64,000 nt of DNA from Erythroxylum novogranatense. Its lineage: Eukaryota; Streptophyta; Magnoliopsida; Malpighiales; Erythroxylaceae. The DNA lies in assembly GCA_029891385.1 (NCBI GenBank), contig CM057232.1:70457824-70521823 (forward strand). The letters run 5' to 3'. The position numbers and the translations under genes were made by a program. The notes beneath the pieces are model-generated. The model was not told the origin of the DNA and searched no databases. It worked only from the letters and a program-made list of their open reading frames with translations. Numbering within the stretch: the stretch's first letter is position 1; each line of letters starts with the position of its first letter. Below, in pieces: positions 25,601 through 38,600 of the stretch.

Positions 25601-26400
25601 CTAACAATCATCACTCCATCTAAAGGCCACATTCTTTCTCAAAAGTTTTTTCAAAGGAGTAGAAATCAGTGAAAACCCCTCGACAAATCTTCTGTAATAC
25701 CCAGCTAATCCAAGGAAACTTCGAATCTCAGACACATTCTTCGGAACCTCCCACTTCATTACAGCTTCTATTTTCTTTTGGTCCACCTGAATGCCCTATC
25801 CAGACACGATGTGACCCAGAAATATTACTTGATCAAACCAAAATTTGCACTTGCTAAACTTGGCATATAACTATTTCTCCCTTATTGTCTGAAGAACCAT
25901 TTTCAGATGTGCCACATGATCTTCTCTACACTTCGAGTACACCAAAATGCCATCAATAAAGACGATTATAAATTGATCTAAATAAGGTTGAAACACCTTA
26001 TTCATCAACGTCATAAAAGCTGCCGAAGCATTAATCAACCCTAATGGCATTACCAAAAACTCGAAGTGCCCATATCTGGTTCTAAATGCACTCTTGGGAA
26101 CATCCGTCTCAGCTATCTTCAGTTGGTAATATCCCGATCTCAACTCTAACTTTGTGAATACCTAAGCTCCTTGTAACTGATCAAACAAATCATCAATCCT
26201 TGGTAATGAATATTTATTCTTAATTGTTATCCAATTCAACTGCCGGTAATCAATACATAATCTCAGGGTGCCATCCTTCTTCTTTATAAACAATATCAAA
26301 GCTCCCCAAGGTGACACACTAGGCCTGATAAAACCCTTATTTAACAATTCCTACAACTGGGTTTTCAGTTCTTTCAGTTCAATAGGAGCCATCCTATATG
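25601..26400 (-). pseudogene. Reverse transcriptase, catalytic box FIDG instead of FIDD
   Basis: The frame 26347-26162 holds [15 protein letters not shown] and [16 protein letters not shown]. The frame 26143-25871 holds the SGYYQLKI and [11 protein letters not shown] segments and [10 protein letters not shown]. The frame 25786-25601 holds the thumb/connection segment with [20 protein letters not shown]. The second aspartate of the catalytic pair is Gly (GGC codon at 25949-25951), which should abolish polymerase activity. Stops separate the frames. Confidence 0.93.
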
Positions 26401-26779
26401 TAGGAATTGATATAGGAGCGGCACCTGTGACAATATCAATAATGAACTCTGTCTCCCAATCTGGGGTAATCCCAATAGTTCAGTCAGAAGCACATCTAAA
26501 AATTTTCTAACAATTGGAATGTTTTGAAAGGTTTGTTCATTTCGAATATCCACCACGTGGGCCAGATAAGCCTCATATCTACCTCAAATCAATCTCAAAG
26601 TACTCAGAAATGAAATTAGTCAAGATGGAACTGCCTAACTAACTCCTCGAAACACCACTCTCGATTGATTACATGATTCAAACACTACCTCCTTAGTATA
26701 ACAATTTATCACTGCCCTATGAGCAGTAAGCCAGTCCATGCCTAAGATGAGGTCTATCTCTCTCAACTGTAATATGATC

Positions 26780-27030
26780 AAATCAGCTTCTAATTCTGCC
26801 TAATCAATCTGAACTATACACCTTTTACATACCTCACCGATCACTGTTGTACTATCCACTGGAGTGCTCACTATTAACCTACATTTCAGTATCTCTCGCT
26901 TACAATGCAATCTAGATGCTAGATGCGGGGTGAAGAATGAATGGGTAGATCCTGGATCTACCAGTGCATATGCCTCAAAATAAAAAACATTCAACATACC
27001 TGCTACCACATCTGGAGAGTTATGTACCTC
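26780..27030 (-). pseudogene. Aspartic protease of the chromovirus
   Basis: The frame 27009-26800 contains AYALVDPGSTHSFFTPHLAS, the lineage's form of the retroviral-type protease active site (D-x-G-S). It sits between the gag zinc knuckle and RT, in the standard order. Broken from its neighbours by stops. Confidence 0.8.
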
Positions 27031-27182
27031 CTATATGATAATGGTGTAGACCATGGCCTGAGATTGCGGTTGGTTGCTTCACACCTCAGTCCTGACACTA
27101 AGCCCTGCTGACTGAGTCCTACCTCTACCTCTGCCTCTCTGTGCAGGTCTGCCAGCTCTACTATGCTAAACTGTAGTCTCAG

Positions 27183-28133
27183 TCATAGTTCCTCCTCTAG
27201 CTCCAGACTGTGTTTCCAACATCTCAAGGCAGTCATTGATCTGATGCTCACATAAGCCACATCAAAAACATGCTCCCGATTTCCACCAACACTCATCGCC
27301 ATGCTTTTTACCACAGTGCTCACATTTGGGAAATTGGTGCAATTGACTGGCAGGAATCTGTCCTCTGCCTCTCCCAAACTGAACAAATCTACCTCTTCCT
27401 CGAGATCCAGATTGTCTCGATCTAGACTAAAATCGAGACGATCTGTTCTAACACTTTCTGAAGCTTCTGCCAGAATCAGCTTGAGACTCATCCTGCCTCT
27501 TACCTCTGACCTCCTATTTGTTCTCTACCTGACCATCTTTCACAATTGTTCAATTATAATCGAGGCCGCTCGGAGTTTTGTAAAACTACCCAAGTTAGAA
27601 ATGTTTAGTCTCATTATGATCTCCATGTTCAAACCATCCTCAAATCGTCTACATTTTTCTTCTTAAGTTGGGATCAATACAGTTGCATATCCTATTAGCT
27701 CATTGAATTTTATCTCATACTCTGCCACAGTGAGTTTGTCTTGCTTCAGGTCTAAAAATTCTTTCATTTTTCGATCCATGTAAATCTTCGGCATGTAGTT
27801 CTCTCGAAACACTCTCAAGAAATCCTCCCAGGTCAAATTACAAGGTCTGGTGGTACTGTCCGGAATAGTTTTCCACCATTGATATGCAGGACCTTTTAGG
27901 AGTGAGACAGCATAATCGAATCTCTCATCTGCCTCACATTCCATCTGATCGAACACTCTTTCAATTCACTCTAGCCACCCTTTTGCCTCAGCCGGGTTTG
28001 TACTTCCATAGAAGTCTGCAGCTCCTTGTTTTCTCATCTTATCATATCTTCTTTCTCACCTTACGAGAATTCTCGGAGGCATTTGAGCAAACTTAAGTAC
28101 AGGAGACTCTAAATTGACTCCTACAGACTCCAT
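27183..28133 (-). pseudogene. Gag with retrotransposon gag domain and zinc knuckle
   Basis: The likely start is the ATG at 28131-28133 (MESVGVNLESPV). The frame then reads ADFYGSTNPAEAKGWLE, ERVFDQMECEADERFDYA and a core with YQWWKTI and WEDFLRVF (27956-27663), the classical gypsy gag core. Near 27230-27275 a CX2CX4HX4C knuckle is visible as CF*CGLCEHQINDC, where an Arg codon CGA has become TGA (27262-27264). Another stop is at VR*ER. A frame change occurs after about 27663. Gag is therefore not translatable as a whole. Confidence 0.9.
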
Positions 28134-28263
28134 GTTAGTTAACTCTCCATTGTGATCTCCTATGAAAAGTGACCTATAACAAATAAAAGTTGTGATCACT
28201 ATCTGAATATCTCACTATTTATCATATCTCAACTCATATTTGTCCCTAAAGATGGCAAATCAC

Positions 28264-28275
28264 GCTCTGATACCA
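28264..28275 (-). other. Primer-binding site (initiator tRNA-Met type)
   Basis: On the - strand this is TGGTATCAGAGC, four bases downstream of the 5' LTR edge at 28280. It is the common plant LTR-element primer site complementary to tRNA-iMet. Confidence 0.92.
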
Positions 28276-28279
28276 AAAA

Positions 28280-31200
28280 TGCAATATCCCACTACCACAA
28301 GGTAAATACTTGAATACCCGAAGGACATTCAAGTGCATACCCTATAAAAATGGTGTGTTGGAACAAGAGCAAATCCAACTTACACATGGCATCATCTAAC
28401 ATACTCGAAAGTCACTAAATTTTTAAACCATTTAGTTCATTCATTCATAAAGCTTACACTGTTTCCATCAAACAAATATTTACAAAACCTTATACAGGTT
28501 CTAGCAAAACTACAAAAATAACAAAACTTATATCACTTCTGGTGTTAGCTGACAGACCTCTGAGCCATTTCTCTATCCAAAAGATTCCTTAAGTCCTGAA
28601 TAATGAACTAGGTCTCTTGTCTTGTACCTAAAAAGTCACATTGCAATTTTTGATGAGTTTTACAATCTCAATGAGTGAACGATCATTAATGAATTCACCG
28701 GATTACATATACACATCACATATATCATAGATATTCATTCAGAACATATAACTATTTTTCAGATACTCACACATCATGGCATAACATATGGTCACCATTA
28801 CAGCTTTGCAAATTATTCATGAATTTCAATCTTATATGAATGTTATATACATCAGACTCACATTTGTTCTTATTGTTGTCACCGAGTGCCTATCACATAC
28901 TTATACAAATATTGGCCTATAAGGCCCACCCAGAATAAAATCAAGGAGCATAGCTCTACGTGGAAGCTATTCAAACTGGCTACTCAAGTCACAACGCCTT
29001 TATCTAAACATGCATTTTACGAAATACATCAAATGCTGAATATATCATATATCACAATCTTATACAAATGCTCAAACAAAGTCTTTCATAGTCATTAGAC
29101 CTAAGTTCGGCATTCAACTTTTGTTGAGGATCAAATATCAAATTCATATCAAATCAAAACACTCCCAATACATGCTCAACTATTAAGCTCCTCGGACCTC
29201 AGGTTCGAAATCCAGAAACAACTCACAAACAGTTCAATAATATTGGAAGTTTAAAAAATCAAATTAGATTCAAATCAAATCAATCTTAGGAAATCATCTA
29301 GGTTGACTCACAGTATGCTCCAAGAAGCTATTGCCAGGATGGTCCAGCAATGCCTGACTGGCGTCCAATGTGCTCCTCTAAAACATGCACAACACATTCA
29401 CAAATATCACATTTTTGCACAAATGTACAACTGTTCTTTTATGCACATCAATGTATAGAAAGTATGCACAATGCATATTCAATGACAATTCTAGGTATTG
29501 TATTGTAATTTTCATCATCAAATTGAACAGATATCAAAGCCCTCATTAATATCATTTGGTACTTATAATTTGGACCAAAATAAAACAATGTGAAATCCAT
29601 TTCATCACTTAATTGACCACTTCAAATTTTCTAGCCATATGATTTCGAGTCAACTTTGCATAATTAATCTGATAGGGTATATGACAAAATTAGGCAATAC
29701 TTCCTTCTGAAAAATTGTTCAACCATTTCTTAAATTTCTAATTACTCTAAGATCATTGAAATTGATTCAGTATTCTATGAGTTATGCATAAAATACCACA
29801 GACTGTGCACATTTGAACTTTTGGCTAGTATATGATCATGCCCTCTAATTGTACAACTCATATATTTCAGCTCAGATATCCAAAAATTACAAAATTTATA
29901 CCAATTTAAAGCTAAGAAAATAAGCTAAAACTTAGGTGAAGACACCTCAGTCTAATTCGGCCTACATCAATACAGTCTATTCAATAACCACATAACATGA
30001 TTTCTGTCCCTAGTCATGCTACAGCCTAAGCTAAGAAGCAGTTACATGCCAAAATTGACAGTCTTAGAAACAGAATTAAATTTTGACTTCTTCAAGAAAG
30101 TTGTAGACTTATGTCTCTAGTTTAATCTTAACTAATAATAACCTTATTTGAAAATCTACATATCAATTTATAATCATAATACCGAAGCATGTTCATGAAA
30201 ATTTTCCAGTTCATAATGTTCCAGCAGACTTCCACATTTTCATCCTATCAATCACTTTCAATTTAATTCAGATAGCTCTAAATTTTACGGAGAGAAACAA
30301 AAATGTCTTCGGATTCCATTGATCTAAGTTTCAAGTCATTTGGAGTTCGGATGAAAAAGTTATAGCCAAAAGACTTAGGATTGTTCAATAAAATACTCTA
30401 GTTCATAACCCATACATGCAACCCATCATCTTTTCTCTCTCTAGAACGCAGACCATCTTCTCCATCGAAAACCCATTTTTTCCCTCCACTTTTCCACTTT
30501 TACACTTCATATCTACTACATCCATTACATAAACCAACTTTCCTACTCTCCTTTCAGCTCAACAGCTCACAATAAATCAAAAATCCAAGGTTCATACTTA
30601 ATCATCAAAATCAAAATCTCACCTTCACTTTTTGCATATTTTCGTTTTGCCTCTATTACTGAAACTCTTCTTCCAACAACAACCACACATGTATCGATCC
30701 ACAAGCGTAAAAACATACACCATTTATGCATGCATCTATTAAAACATTAAAACATCAATGTAACTTACTTGGTTTATACTTTAGAAAAATTCCAGAAATG
30801 GGGAGAGCAAATAAGAAGGAAGATAGTGTAGATGGTTTTGGTGAAACCAAGGAAAACAGCTGCATGAACATTTTTTTTTAATGCCTAGGTGTTTCATTAG
30901 TGTTTTAACACATGTCTCCAATGCATGTCTTCCACTTGTCCACTAGATAAGCTATGATTTGTCTTATAGCTACACATCCACATGTCACACATGATTTTAT
31001 CCATTTGTCACTCTATAATTTGTCCATTTGTCAATTAATTTCTAATGCAATTTTCACACTCCTATTTATCCCTTATTTCAATATTTTTTCTAGTCTAAAA
31101 TACCTTAATTTTTTTATAAATATCTGAAATGTCTCTAAAAATGTGGAATAAATTCTAATACACACCAAATTTAATTTTTAGATAATTAATCCATAGTTCA

Positions 31201-31512
31201 CCAAAATTATGAAATAATAACAATTATCACCAAATAAATTTTCAGCTCTAAATAATTCACCAAAATTTCAAAATATCTAAAATATACCAAAATTATCAAA
31301 TCATAATTAATACACTCCAATTTAATCCAAAATTTTCACTTATAAATCAAATTTACCTGAAAATGCTAATGAATGCATATACAATCATATGAATGTGCAA
31401 AATAAATATGTATGTCACAATTAACTTATGCATGACGTGCATTTTCCTAATTTCACAATACTTTATCATAAATTACTATTCTAACCTTAACATGGGTATC
31501 GAGGATGTTACA
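28280..31512 (-). repeat. 5' LTR of the chromovirus
   Basis: 3,233 bp, collinear with 20376-23616. Bounded by TGCAATATCCC and GGATGTTACA on the + strand. Differences from the other LTR are mostly single-base transitions plus small indels. Confidence 0.95.
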
Positions 31513-34500
31513 ATAGATATGTATAATATATATCTTATTTTGTGCATTAATTAGGAATAAGTTTAATAAGATATTATTATGTGAGATATGTTGTGAAATA
31601 TGGGATATTAAGGCACACATAAAGTAACATGAAACAAATTGAGCAAATATGAATTGTTATAAATGGAGCACAATGAATCCATTTCTAACATATATGCACA
31701 CTTTATTTATATCATTCATATTCTTAAGAATCTTGGTAACATATAATAATCCTAAATTTGTGAGACATTTGCTAGATAGGATAAAAAGTGACAATCATAC
31801 AAGAAGCAAAATATTTAAGTATATTGTTATTAAAAACAGCTAGTAAAATCACTCATCTTCCACAAAATGCAAAAAAAAAGGATCTAATAAGAAGGGGGCA
31901 TAATCTTTAATGTCTCTAAGATGATAAAAGTAATGAAGGAGAGAGCCCAACCAATAAAATTGATAAGGATAGTATATAACTCATTATAACGAAATTCAAG
32001 AAGTTTATGACAAAGAAGCTCTCAAAAAATAAGATAACTAAAAGAGGGTAAGTGTAGGCTTTAAATAAAACATAGCATCTTTTACTATGAGTGTAAGAAG
32101 TAGGACCATACAAATTATCAATGTCCCTTTCTCAATGATGAGAGAAATGAAAAGAAGAAGAAGAAGAAGAAGAGAGATTACAAAAACAAAAGAATTTAAA
32201 GCCACTTAAGATGACACTATATTAGGTAATCAATTAAAATGTATAGATTATAACAAGTAATATAATGATTGATAAAGTATACTTCCTATGAGGAGGTATC
32301 AATTATCAATACTTATCTACTTAACTACTTGGGTCGGCAAGTTAATTTTAGATTTTATTTGATAAAACGATCCTACTTAAGGATGGAAATTTATGCTCAG
32401 TCCAAAATGACTTAGCTTAAAGTCAATGGACCTTGCTCGAGTTAATTAATTTCGAGCTTAGGAAGGTTAGGTTAGCCCGACCCAAATATCTTAAGCTAGT
32501 TCAAATCCCTTTCTTAAATTTTTTTAATGTAGGGAAAATAGGGGTGTCAAAGTTCATTTATTTGAAAAGAAAAAAATGAAATGTGTCACCATAGAAGGAG
32601 AACTATAATTGGTATCTCCAATAATGAAGAAAGAGAAAAATCATCAAAAGTCGTCACATAAGTAAGGGCGTTGGTATCAAAGTTTTAATTGTTTAACCAA
32701 TCAAGGTAAGAATGACGTAGTCATTTGTTCTCATATTGATCTTTATGCATATAGTTATTCGTATACATATGTAGGTGGTGAAAGAAACACATCAAATTTA
32801 TAGATAAATATGGCTTTTTGAATTGACCTTTTTTCTTTTCTTTATTAGAACTTTGCTTATTTATAAAACCTTTAAATCATATTATATGTTTGGTCTATAT
32901 CAATATTAGAGCTACATTTAGTTATCAGTGTACCCTTTTGATGTTGGAAATAAGGAAATGGGTGATATTGAAAACTAGGATCATTGTTAATCATTGATAA
33001 AATTTATGATGCATGAATTAAATGAGAACTTTCTATTCTTTATTATTTTGAAATAAAGGGATCTTACACAGAAAGGATCTTATTCCTTTTAGACTCTTAC
33101 TATTACCAAATATTTGTCATCATCAGAAAAAGAACTAAGGGAGCTTTCAACTCAAACTTACGATGATTATAAAATATATTACTATTAATAAGTTTACCTG
33201 TTGTGATAATAGTCATTTTAAGTTATTGAAGAATCAAGTTATAATGAAGAATCAATGTAATGAGCTCTAATGAGCCAAGGGATGCATCAAAAAGAAAATT
33301 GAGGAAAGTAGAGCCTAAGGAATAAATGAAGCCATAATATAGCAGTCAAGTCAAATATATAAGTTTCAAGTTGATTTAAGTAAAAAAAACAAAACAAGTC
33401 AAGTGAATATAAGGAAGAATCAAGACATTTATATATAACCAATCAATATAATCTTCTTTGTAATCTTATTTACATGAAAATATCACTTTTAGGGAATAAA
33501 CCATATATGTAAAATTCTAAAGGATATTAAATTTGGTTTTAAAGATTTAATCTTCAACATACTCTTAAAAACATTTCAATTGTAATTGTGTCAAGTATGT
33601 CAAAAGGAAAGCATTTTGATCTTTGAAAAACTTGTTTTCTTAGGAATTAAGTTGATTCATTTGTGGATTAGATCAAAATAAAGTAGGGTTTTGATGAAAA
33701 AGTGTGATGTATTTATTTTTAGTTAGACATCCATCAACCCATATGCAAGTTAGGATGACTGAACCCTTTAGAAATGGAAAGTTTATCTAGAGAGTTTATA
33801 ACTGATTTCACTAAGGCATTTGTTAAGATATCACTCGACTAGTTTGTAAGATCTATTGATTGATATAATAGTCAAGGTAGCCAATATCATTAGAACTAGT
33901 AATCTAACAACTAGTTTTTGACTCTTAATGAATTTGTTTGTTAAAGTTTGGTTTAACAACTCATAATGGAGTTATTGGACGATATTTTTGCACTTGATGA
34001 TCTTGTATAAGTTATTGCGAAAGTTGTGAGTACATTCATACGTGTGTGAATATGAAATGAGCTTTCAACGCATCATTTGAGCCAAAAGGGAAGTCGAGAG
34101 CTATAATTGTATAATTGTAAGATCAATTAAATTAGCTACCGAATTATAAGTCAAAGTTCTTAACCCATTAAAGAAAGAATTAGTGACTTCTCAATTGGAA
34201 CTTAGAGAGTTAACATAAGTCAATGGTTATTAATCATTATAAACTAGTTGTGTTCTCTCGTCCGTACTCTTTTACATTTCATATTATATATTCGATTATA
34301 ATTGAGATTTTTATACTATTTCAATTACGTGTTATATATTTTAAATGAAATTCGTTCAAGTAAAACCCTTACTATTAGAATTTACATCTATTTAAACATA
34401 TTAAGTGTTTGATAAACCCGCAAAGAGTGATATAATTGAAAACATTTAATTCATTTCATTTTAGTATTTGTCTAGGGACCACTAAAAGAAATATGATGAC

Positions 34501-34983
34501 ATAATTAATAAAAAATTTATAACTATTTAACTTCATTTTGTTGTTTATGTTTCATTCCTTTTAAAATATTTAATATTTTCAATTTTAGTTGATATTGGTT
34601 TTATTATCAAGAATTCACTTTATTAATTAAGGATATTGGGTTAGTAAATTAAGATATGTATTTTTTTAATTTACATATGCAATTACAGCTATTTTATTTC
34701 ATGAAGAATATATGTTATTTGTATTGAATGCTTGTAAAATTTCTAGTCACCTTCCGTATGACTCAAATTGATGAATTTGATTGACAATAATAACATATTC
34801 TACAAAATGAATTAGATAAAATGATGCGTAAATGCAATTCATGTAATTTTATTTAAAAAAAAAACAAAAATTGAAGAAGCATAGATGAAAACTATGACCT
34901 GTTTTTTTTAATAGTTTTTTATTTTTATTGTAATTACTTGAGGGATTATAATGCTGCATTAGCTTTACCTATACTTAATACTA
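31513..34983. other. AT-rich intergenic DNA, no gene seen
   Basis: Apart from a (GAA)n microsatellite at about 32152-32176, I see no coding sequence, terminal repeats or RNA gene. The area around 32390-32520 has the texture of dispersed plant repeats, but no family could be assigned. Confidence 0.4.
32152..32176. repeat. (GAA)n microsatellite
   Basis: A run of GAA/AAG units in otherwise unremarkable AT-rich DNA. Confidence 0.85.
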
Positions 34984-35131
34984 ATTATTCATTTCTCAAT
35001 GAAACCAACTTATCCAACAAATTTCTTCCAACACACGAGGAACAATCTATCTTTCAAATTATTCATTTCCCAAAGAAACCAACTTATCCAACAACATTCT
35101 TCCAACACACGAGGAACAGCGTATCTTTCAA
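34984..35131. repeat. Two-copy 74-bp direct tandem repeat
   Basis: The block ATTATTCATTTC.. GAAACCAACTTATCC starts at 34984 and again at 35058, with a few differences. It lies beyond the 3' end of the ethylene receptor gene. Confidence 0.85.
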
Positions 35132-35620
35132 GAATTATTAGCCGTCACACTATAACAGCTGCTTTTCCACCGACACCAATCAAACTTGCTGTTGCTTCTT
35201 AATATTAATTTTCTTAGCCAACCAGTCCGTGAGCTTGATCGTATAATAAATTAACAATCAAATACCTTGAATATTAATCTATTTCATTTCTGGAACTCAA
35301 ATACTTGGTACATCATTCCCAACATTATCAACCACTAAACTCTCCACCTGCGTTCAAGTTTCGAGACAGCTTACACCAAATTTATACATCACAAGACAAT
35401 ATCAAAACACATAAAAATACAAGAACGTCTTACCACCAACATTTAACGACAACGTTGAAGAAAAATACAGTGCTCATGGATCTTGGCGAATACAATTTCA
35501 AGATGCCCATGCTCCATTTCCGCTGCAATGCTCCAAGGCGCATGTATGGTTCATATGTATGCAACAAAAAGGTAAGAACTCACACTTCCTATCCTGATGA
35601 TTGGTTAATATCCCCTAGTG

Positions 35621-38600
35621 TCACATGACCTCAAATAGCCGCCTGTGTTCCACAATATTTGACAGTACAGTCCTCATTTTCTCTACAGAAATAGGTTTCA
35701 GTATAACCCCATCCAAGCCAACCCTCATGCAGGTTTCCTTAGTCAGTTTGTCAGTGTTTCCAGTAAGGGCTACTATGAATGGCCTTTCATGACAGTTTGT
35801 AAACTTTTCTCGTATTCTGACAGCAACTTCAAACCCATCAGGCATAAGCACATCCATAAATACCACCTTGTGGTCTTGAGAAACGACTCGCAAACACTCA
35901 TCACTTGAGCTAACAGCTGTTACATTACACCTCAGATGCACAAGAAGTCCCCTGGTCACCATTCTGCTGACCCTGTAAACACCAAACAAACCTAGCGTTG
36001 AAACACTTAAGTCCCACGTCGGAAATGGACAAAAGATCAGAATAGTTTATAATCAAAACAGGATTTACAACAAAAATTTTTATGTTCTAAGTTGAGGTTT
36101 AATAGGAAATGTGACTGTTTGTTGAATAAAGAATTTAATTCTAAAACTGAATTAAATTTTGCCCCACTGGCTTCCAGAAGTGAGGAATAAGAATGTCCAA
36201 TGTGGAGAGAGAGTGCTAAAAGCTTAATATAATCCCCAAATCGCAAATAGACTATGTGGAGGCAGAGTGTTGAAGCTCAACATAATTCACAAAAATCACA
36301 AATGGACGATTGTTATAGTTCGAAGTTCAGCTGAAGAAGAGGTAGGATAAGACGATGAATGAAGTCCGAAGAATAACGATGAAACGGTGATGAAGTGCAG
36401 ATAAGTGTCCATTCACTCTTGCTTGCCCAACTCTTCCTTCCTCCCTTTGGTCCCTATAGGTGCAGTTGTTGCTCTCCACCTCATTGTTCTTACAGGCCCC
36501 TTCAACTCCCATAAAATCTCCTCTAGCTGTGAGTTCAAGGACTTTTTGCTGATCTCTTGGTTGTCCACCGTAGCCAACCTTGTTGGATATTTCTCATAAA
36601 CACATCCATTCAGCTTGACAATTCTACAAAGTCGTCCATGACACCAGGCTCTGATATCAAATCGATATTTGATTTTGTGTAGAATCTAGTGACGGGAAGA
36701 CTCACATGGAAATCTTCTTTTTCTCTTACTGGAGTTCTTCCCCTTCGTAGGAACTAAGGTTGCTGATTAGAAAACTGGTCTCTGACAAGCTTTCTGTCAA
36801 CTGTTCTTTTAGGAAAATTCTAATATTCATCCTAATTCCCTTTAAATTTTACCATTTTTGATCCAACCTCCACATCTAAATAGAAATTTATAATGGTTGT
36901 CCCTTCAAGCAATTATTTGGATTAAAAAAGATTTATACTAAAAAGCCAAGAACTTAATTGAAAATTTTCTGAACATCTTTTATCAATACTCCTACAAGGA
37001 AATAGATAGAAGAAAAAATATATGGTAAAAGTTGTAGGCTTTTATGCATTAATTTTTTAACGGTGTCCAACTGCAGAAAAGTTTAAATTTTGAAAGAGGG
37101 GAATCTAGATCCTAATTTTCAGAATAACAATCCGATTATGCTTAAACATGGTTTTTAGTCGTCAACCATTTAGTATTGAAATACATGAGGCTTATGTCAA
37201 TCTCCCACCTTCTTTCTCACACCAGCCTCTTTTCTCTTTCTCCTTAAACAAAATGGAAACATAAATAAGATAAGCCATCCATCAAAACAACCAATTGTAG
37301 GAAGAGTAGAAAATATATCAAACTAGTGCCCAGGACCCACAAAATTTATAAATTCTGGTGGCTGGAATTTGAGTTTTAGGTTTGGAACTTCAGCTTAGGT
37401 TGCCAGAATTTCAAGTTTGCAATCGTTAAAATTTTCAGGTTCGATATGGTAGGAATTTTAGGTCTTGATATTCCTAGAATTTTGGGATTTTGGTTGCTAG
37501 AAATTCAGGTTAAAAGTGTTGGAACATTGTGAGTAAACAAGTAACGAAGGGTAAGAACTAGGAATCACTCCTAGGTTCCAAGAATTACTTTTAAAAGAAA
37601 GCATCACACCTATTAATTGAAAACTTAAGTTTATTACATAAAAACTTCAGGATCTTTTCTATTAAAGGTTTGAATAACTATATTTCTTAGCACGCTTATT
37701 CTAATAGTAATGGGATCCTATGTAAAATATCCAAAACAAAATTGAATCTTATTCTAATAGGAATTCAATAATCTTAAATAAATTGAAGTCTTAAACAACT
37801 AGGATAATATATCTTCAATTAGGATAACATATCTTAACTTACAGTTACTTCCTATTTGATAAAGAAATCTAGTATAAAGTAAATTTCAACCCTTGTGTCT
37901 TTATCATCACTTCAAATACCACTCTTCATCCCACCAAATTAAAGTTAGTGGCTGATTAATTTGTCCTATTTTATTTCTTTTATTATAATGTATCAATTCT
38001 CTCTGATTTATTTGAAGTCATCCTCAATGTAGAATGTGACTTGTACTGATCACTACAATTAAGATTCTAAAATTCAAGTGCTATCAGAAATTGATCTCCC
38101 TTTTCATTTGACAAGAAACTGTTGATATCCACCAGCTCTTATGGCTACAATTTGTTCATCAAGAGCATCCTCTCTCTCTTTTTTAAGATGAGGAATGATT
38201 AAAACTCTCACAATTGTTGTATGAGATTGTGTATCATCATGTCTATAATAAATAGTTGAATCCACAACATTAAAGATAGGACTAATTCCTATGTCACTTG
38301 GTAATTCTAAAATATAAACATTAGCACTTATCTTCTTGAGAATCTTATCATGTTTAGCACTCCTAAGTCTAAGACATCTTATGATTCGATGCCGATTTAC
38401 CAGGCAAGTCTGCGGTCGGATGCAGGTTATTCTCAACATTCACAGATTAGTGGACTCCTGCAGTGAAAGGATTACTTGGTTGGGGAAACTTAGAGTGCCC
38501 AGTGCAGCTGATCTCAAAGCCATTAAGTTAAGCAGGGCAGCTTTGGTGTATTTCATCTAGAAGGAGCATAACTGAAGAATCTTTAGACAATAAAGCCGAA

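Larger units (their letters stand above)
20376..31512 (-). mobile_element. Ty3/gypsy chromovirus (Tekay/Del-like), nearly full length, inactive
   Basis: An 11.1-kb element with 3.2-kb LTRs at 20376-23616 and 28280-31512, a tRNA-Met type primer site at 28264-28275, a polypurine tract at 23617-23630, and gag, protease, RT, RNase H and integrase in that order on the - strand. Both LTRs begin TGCAA and end TTACA on the + strand. The flanking five bases are ATAAA (left) and ATAGA (right), a target duplication with one mismatch. Gag-pol has many stops, several explained by C-to-T changes, and the RT catalytic box is damaged. By eye the LTRs differ at about one base in ten over their first 260 bp, so the insertion is old. 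Confidence 0.95.

Noticed and set aside
27301..27666. 121-codon + strand frame
   Set aside because: Antisense shadow of the gag region of the chromovirus.
28264..28275. Possible tRNA gene fragments at GCTCTGATACCA sites
   Set aside because: These are primer-binding sites next to LTRs; there is no cloverleaf around them.
33720..34150. Possible Copia pol end
   Set aside because: Read in several frames on both strands, but no motif held up.
35305..35628. 107-codon + strand frame
   Set aside because: It lies in the probable 3' UTR of ETR1 on the other strand, shows no family features, and its codon make-up looks random.
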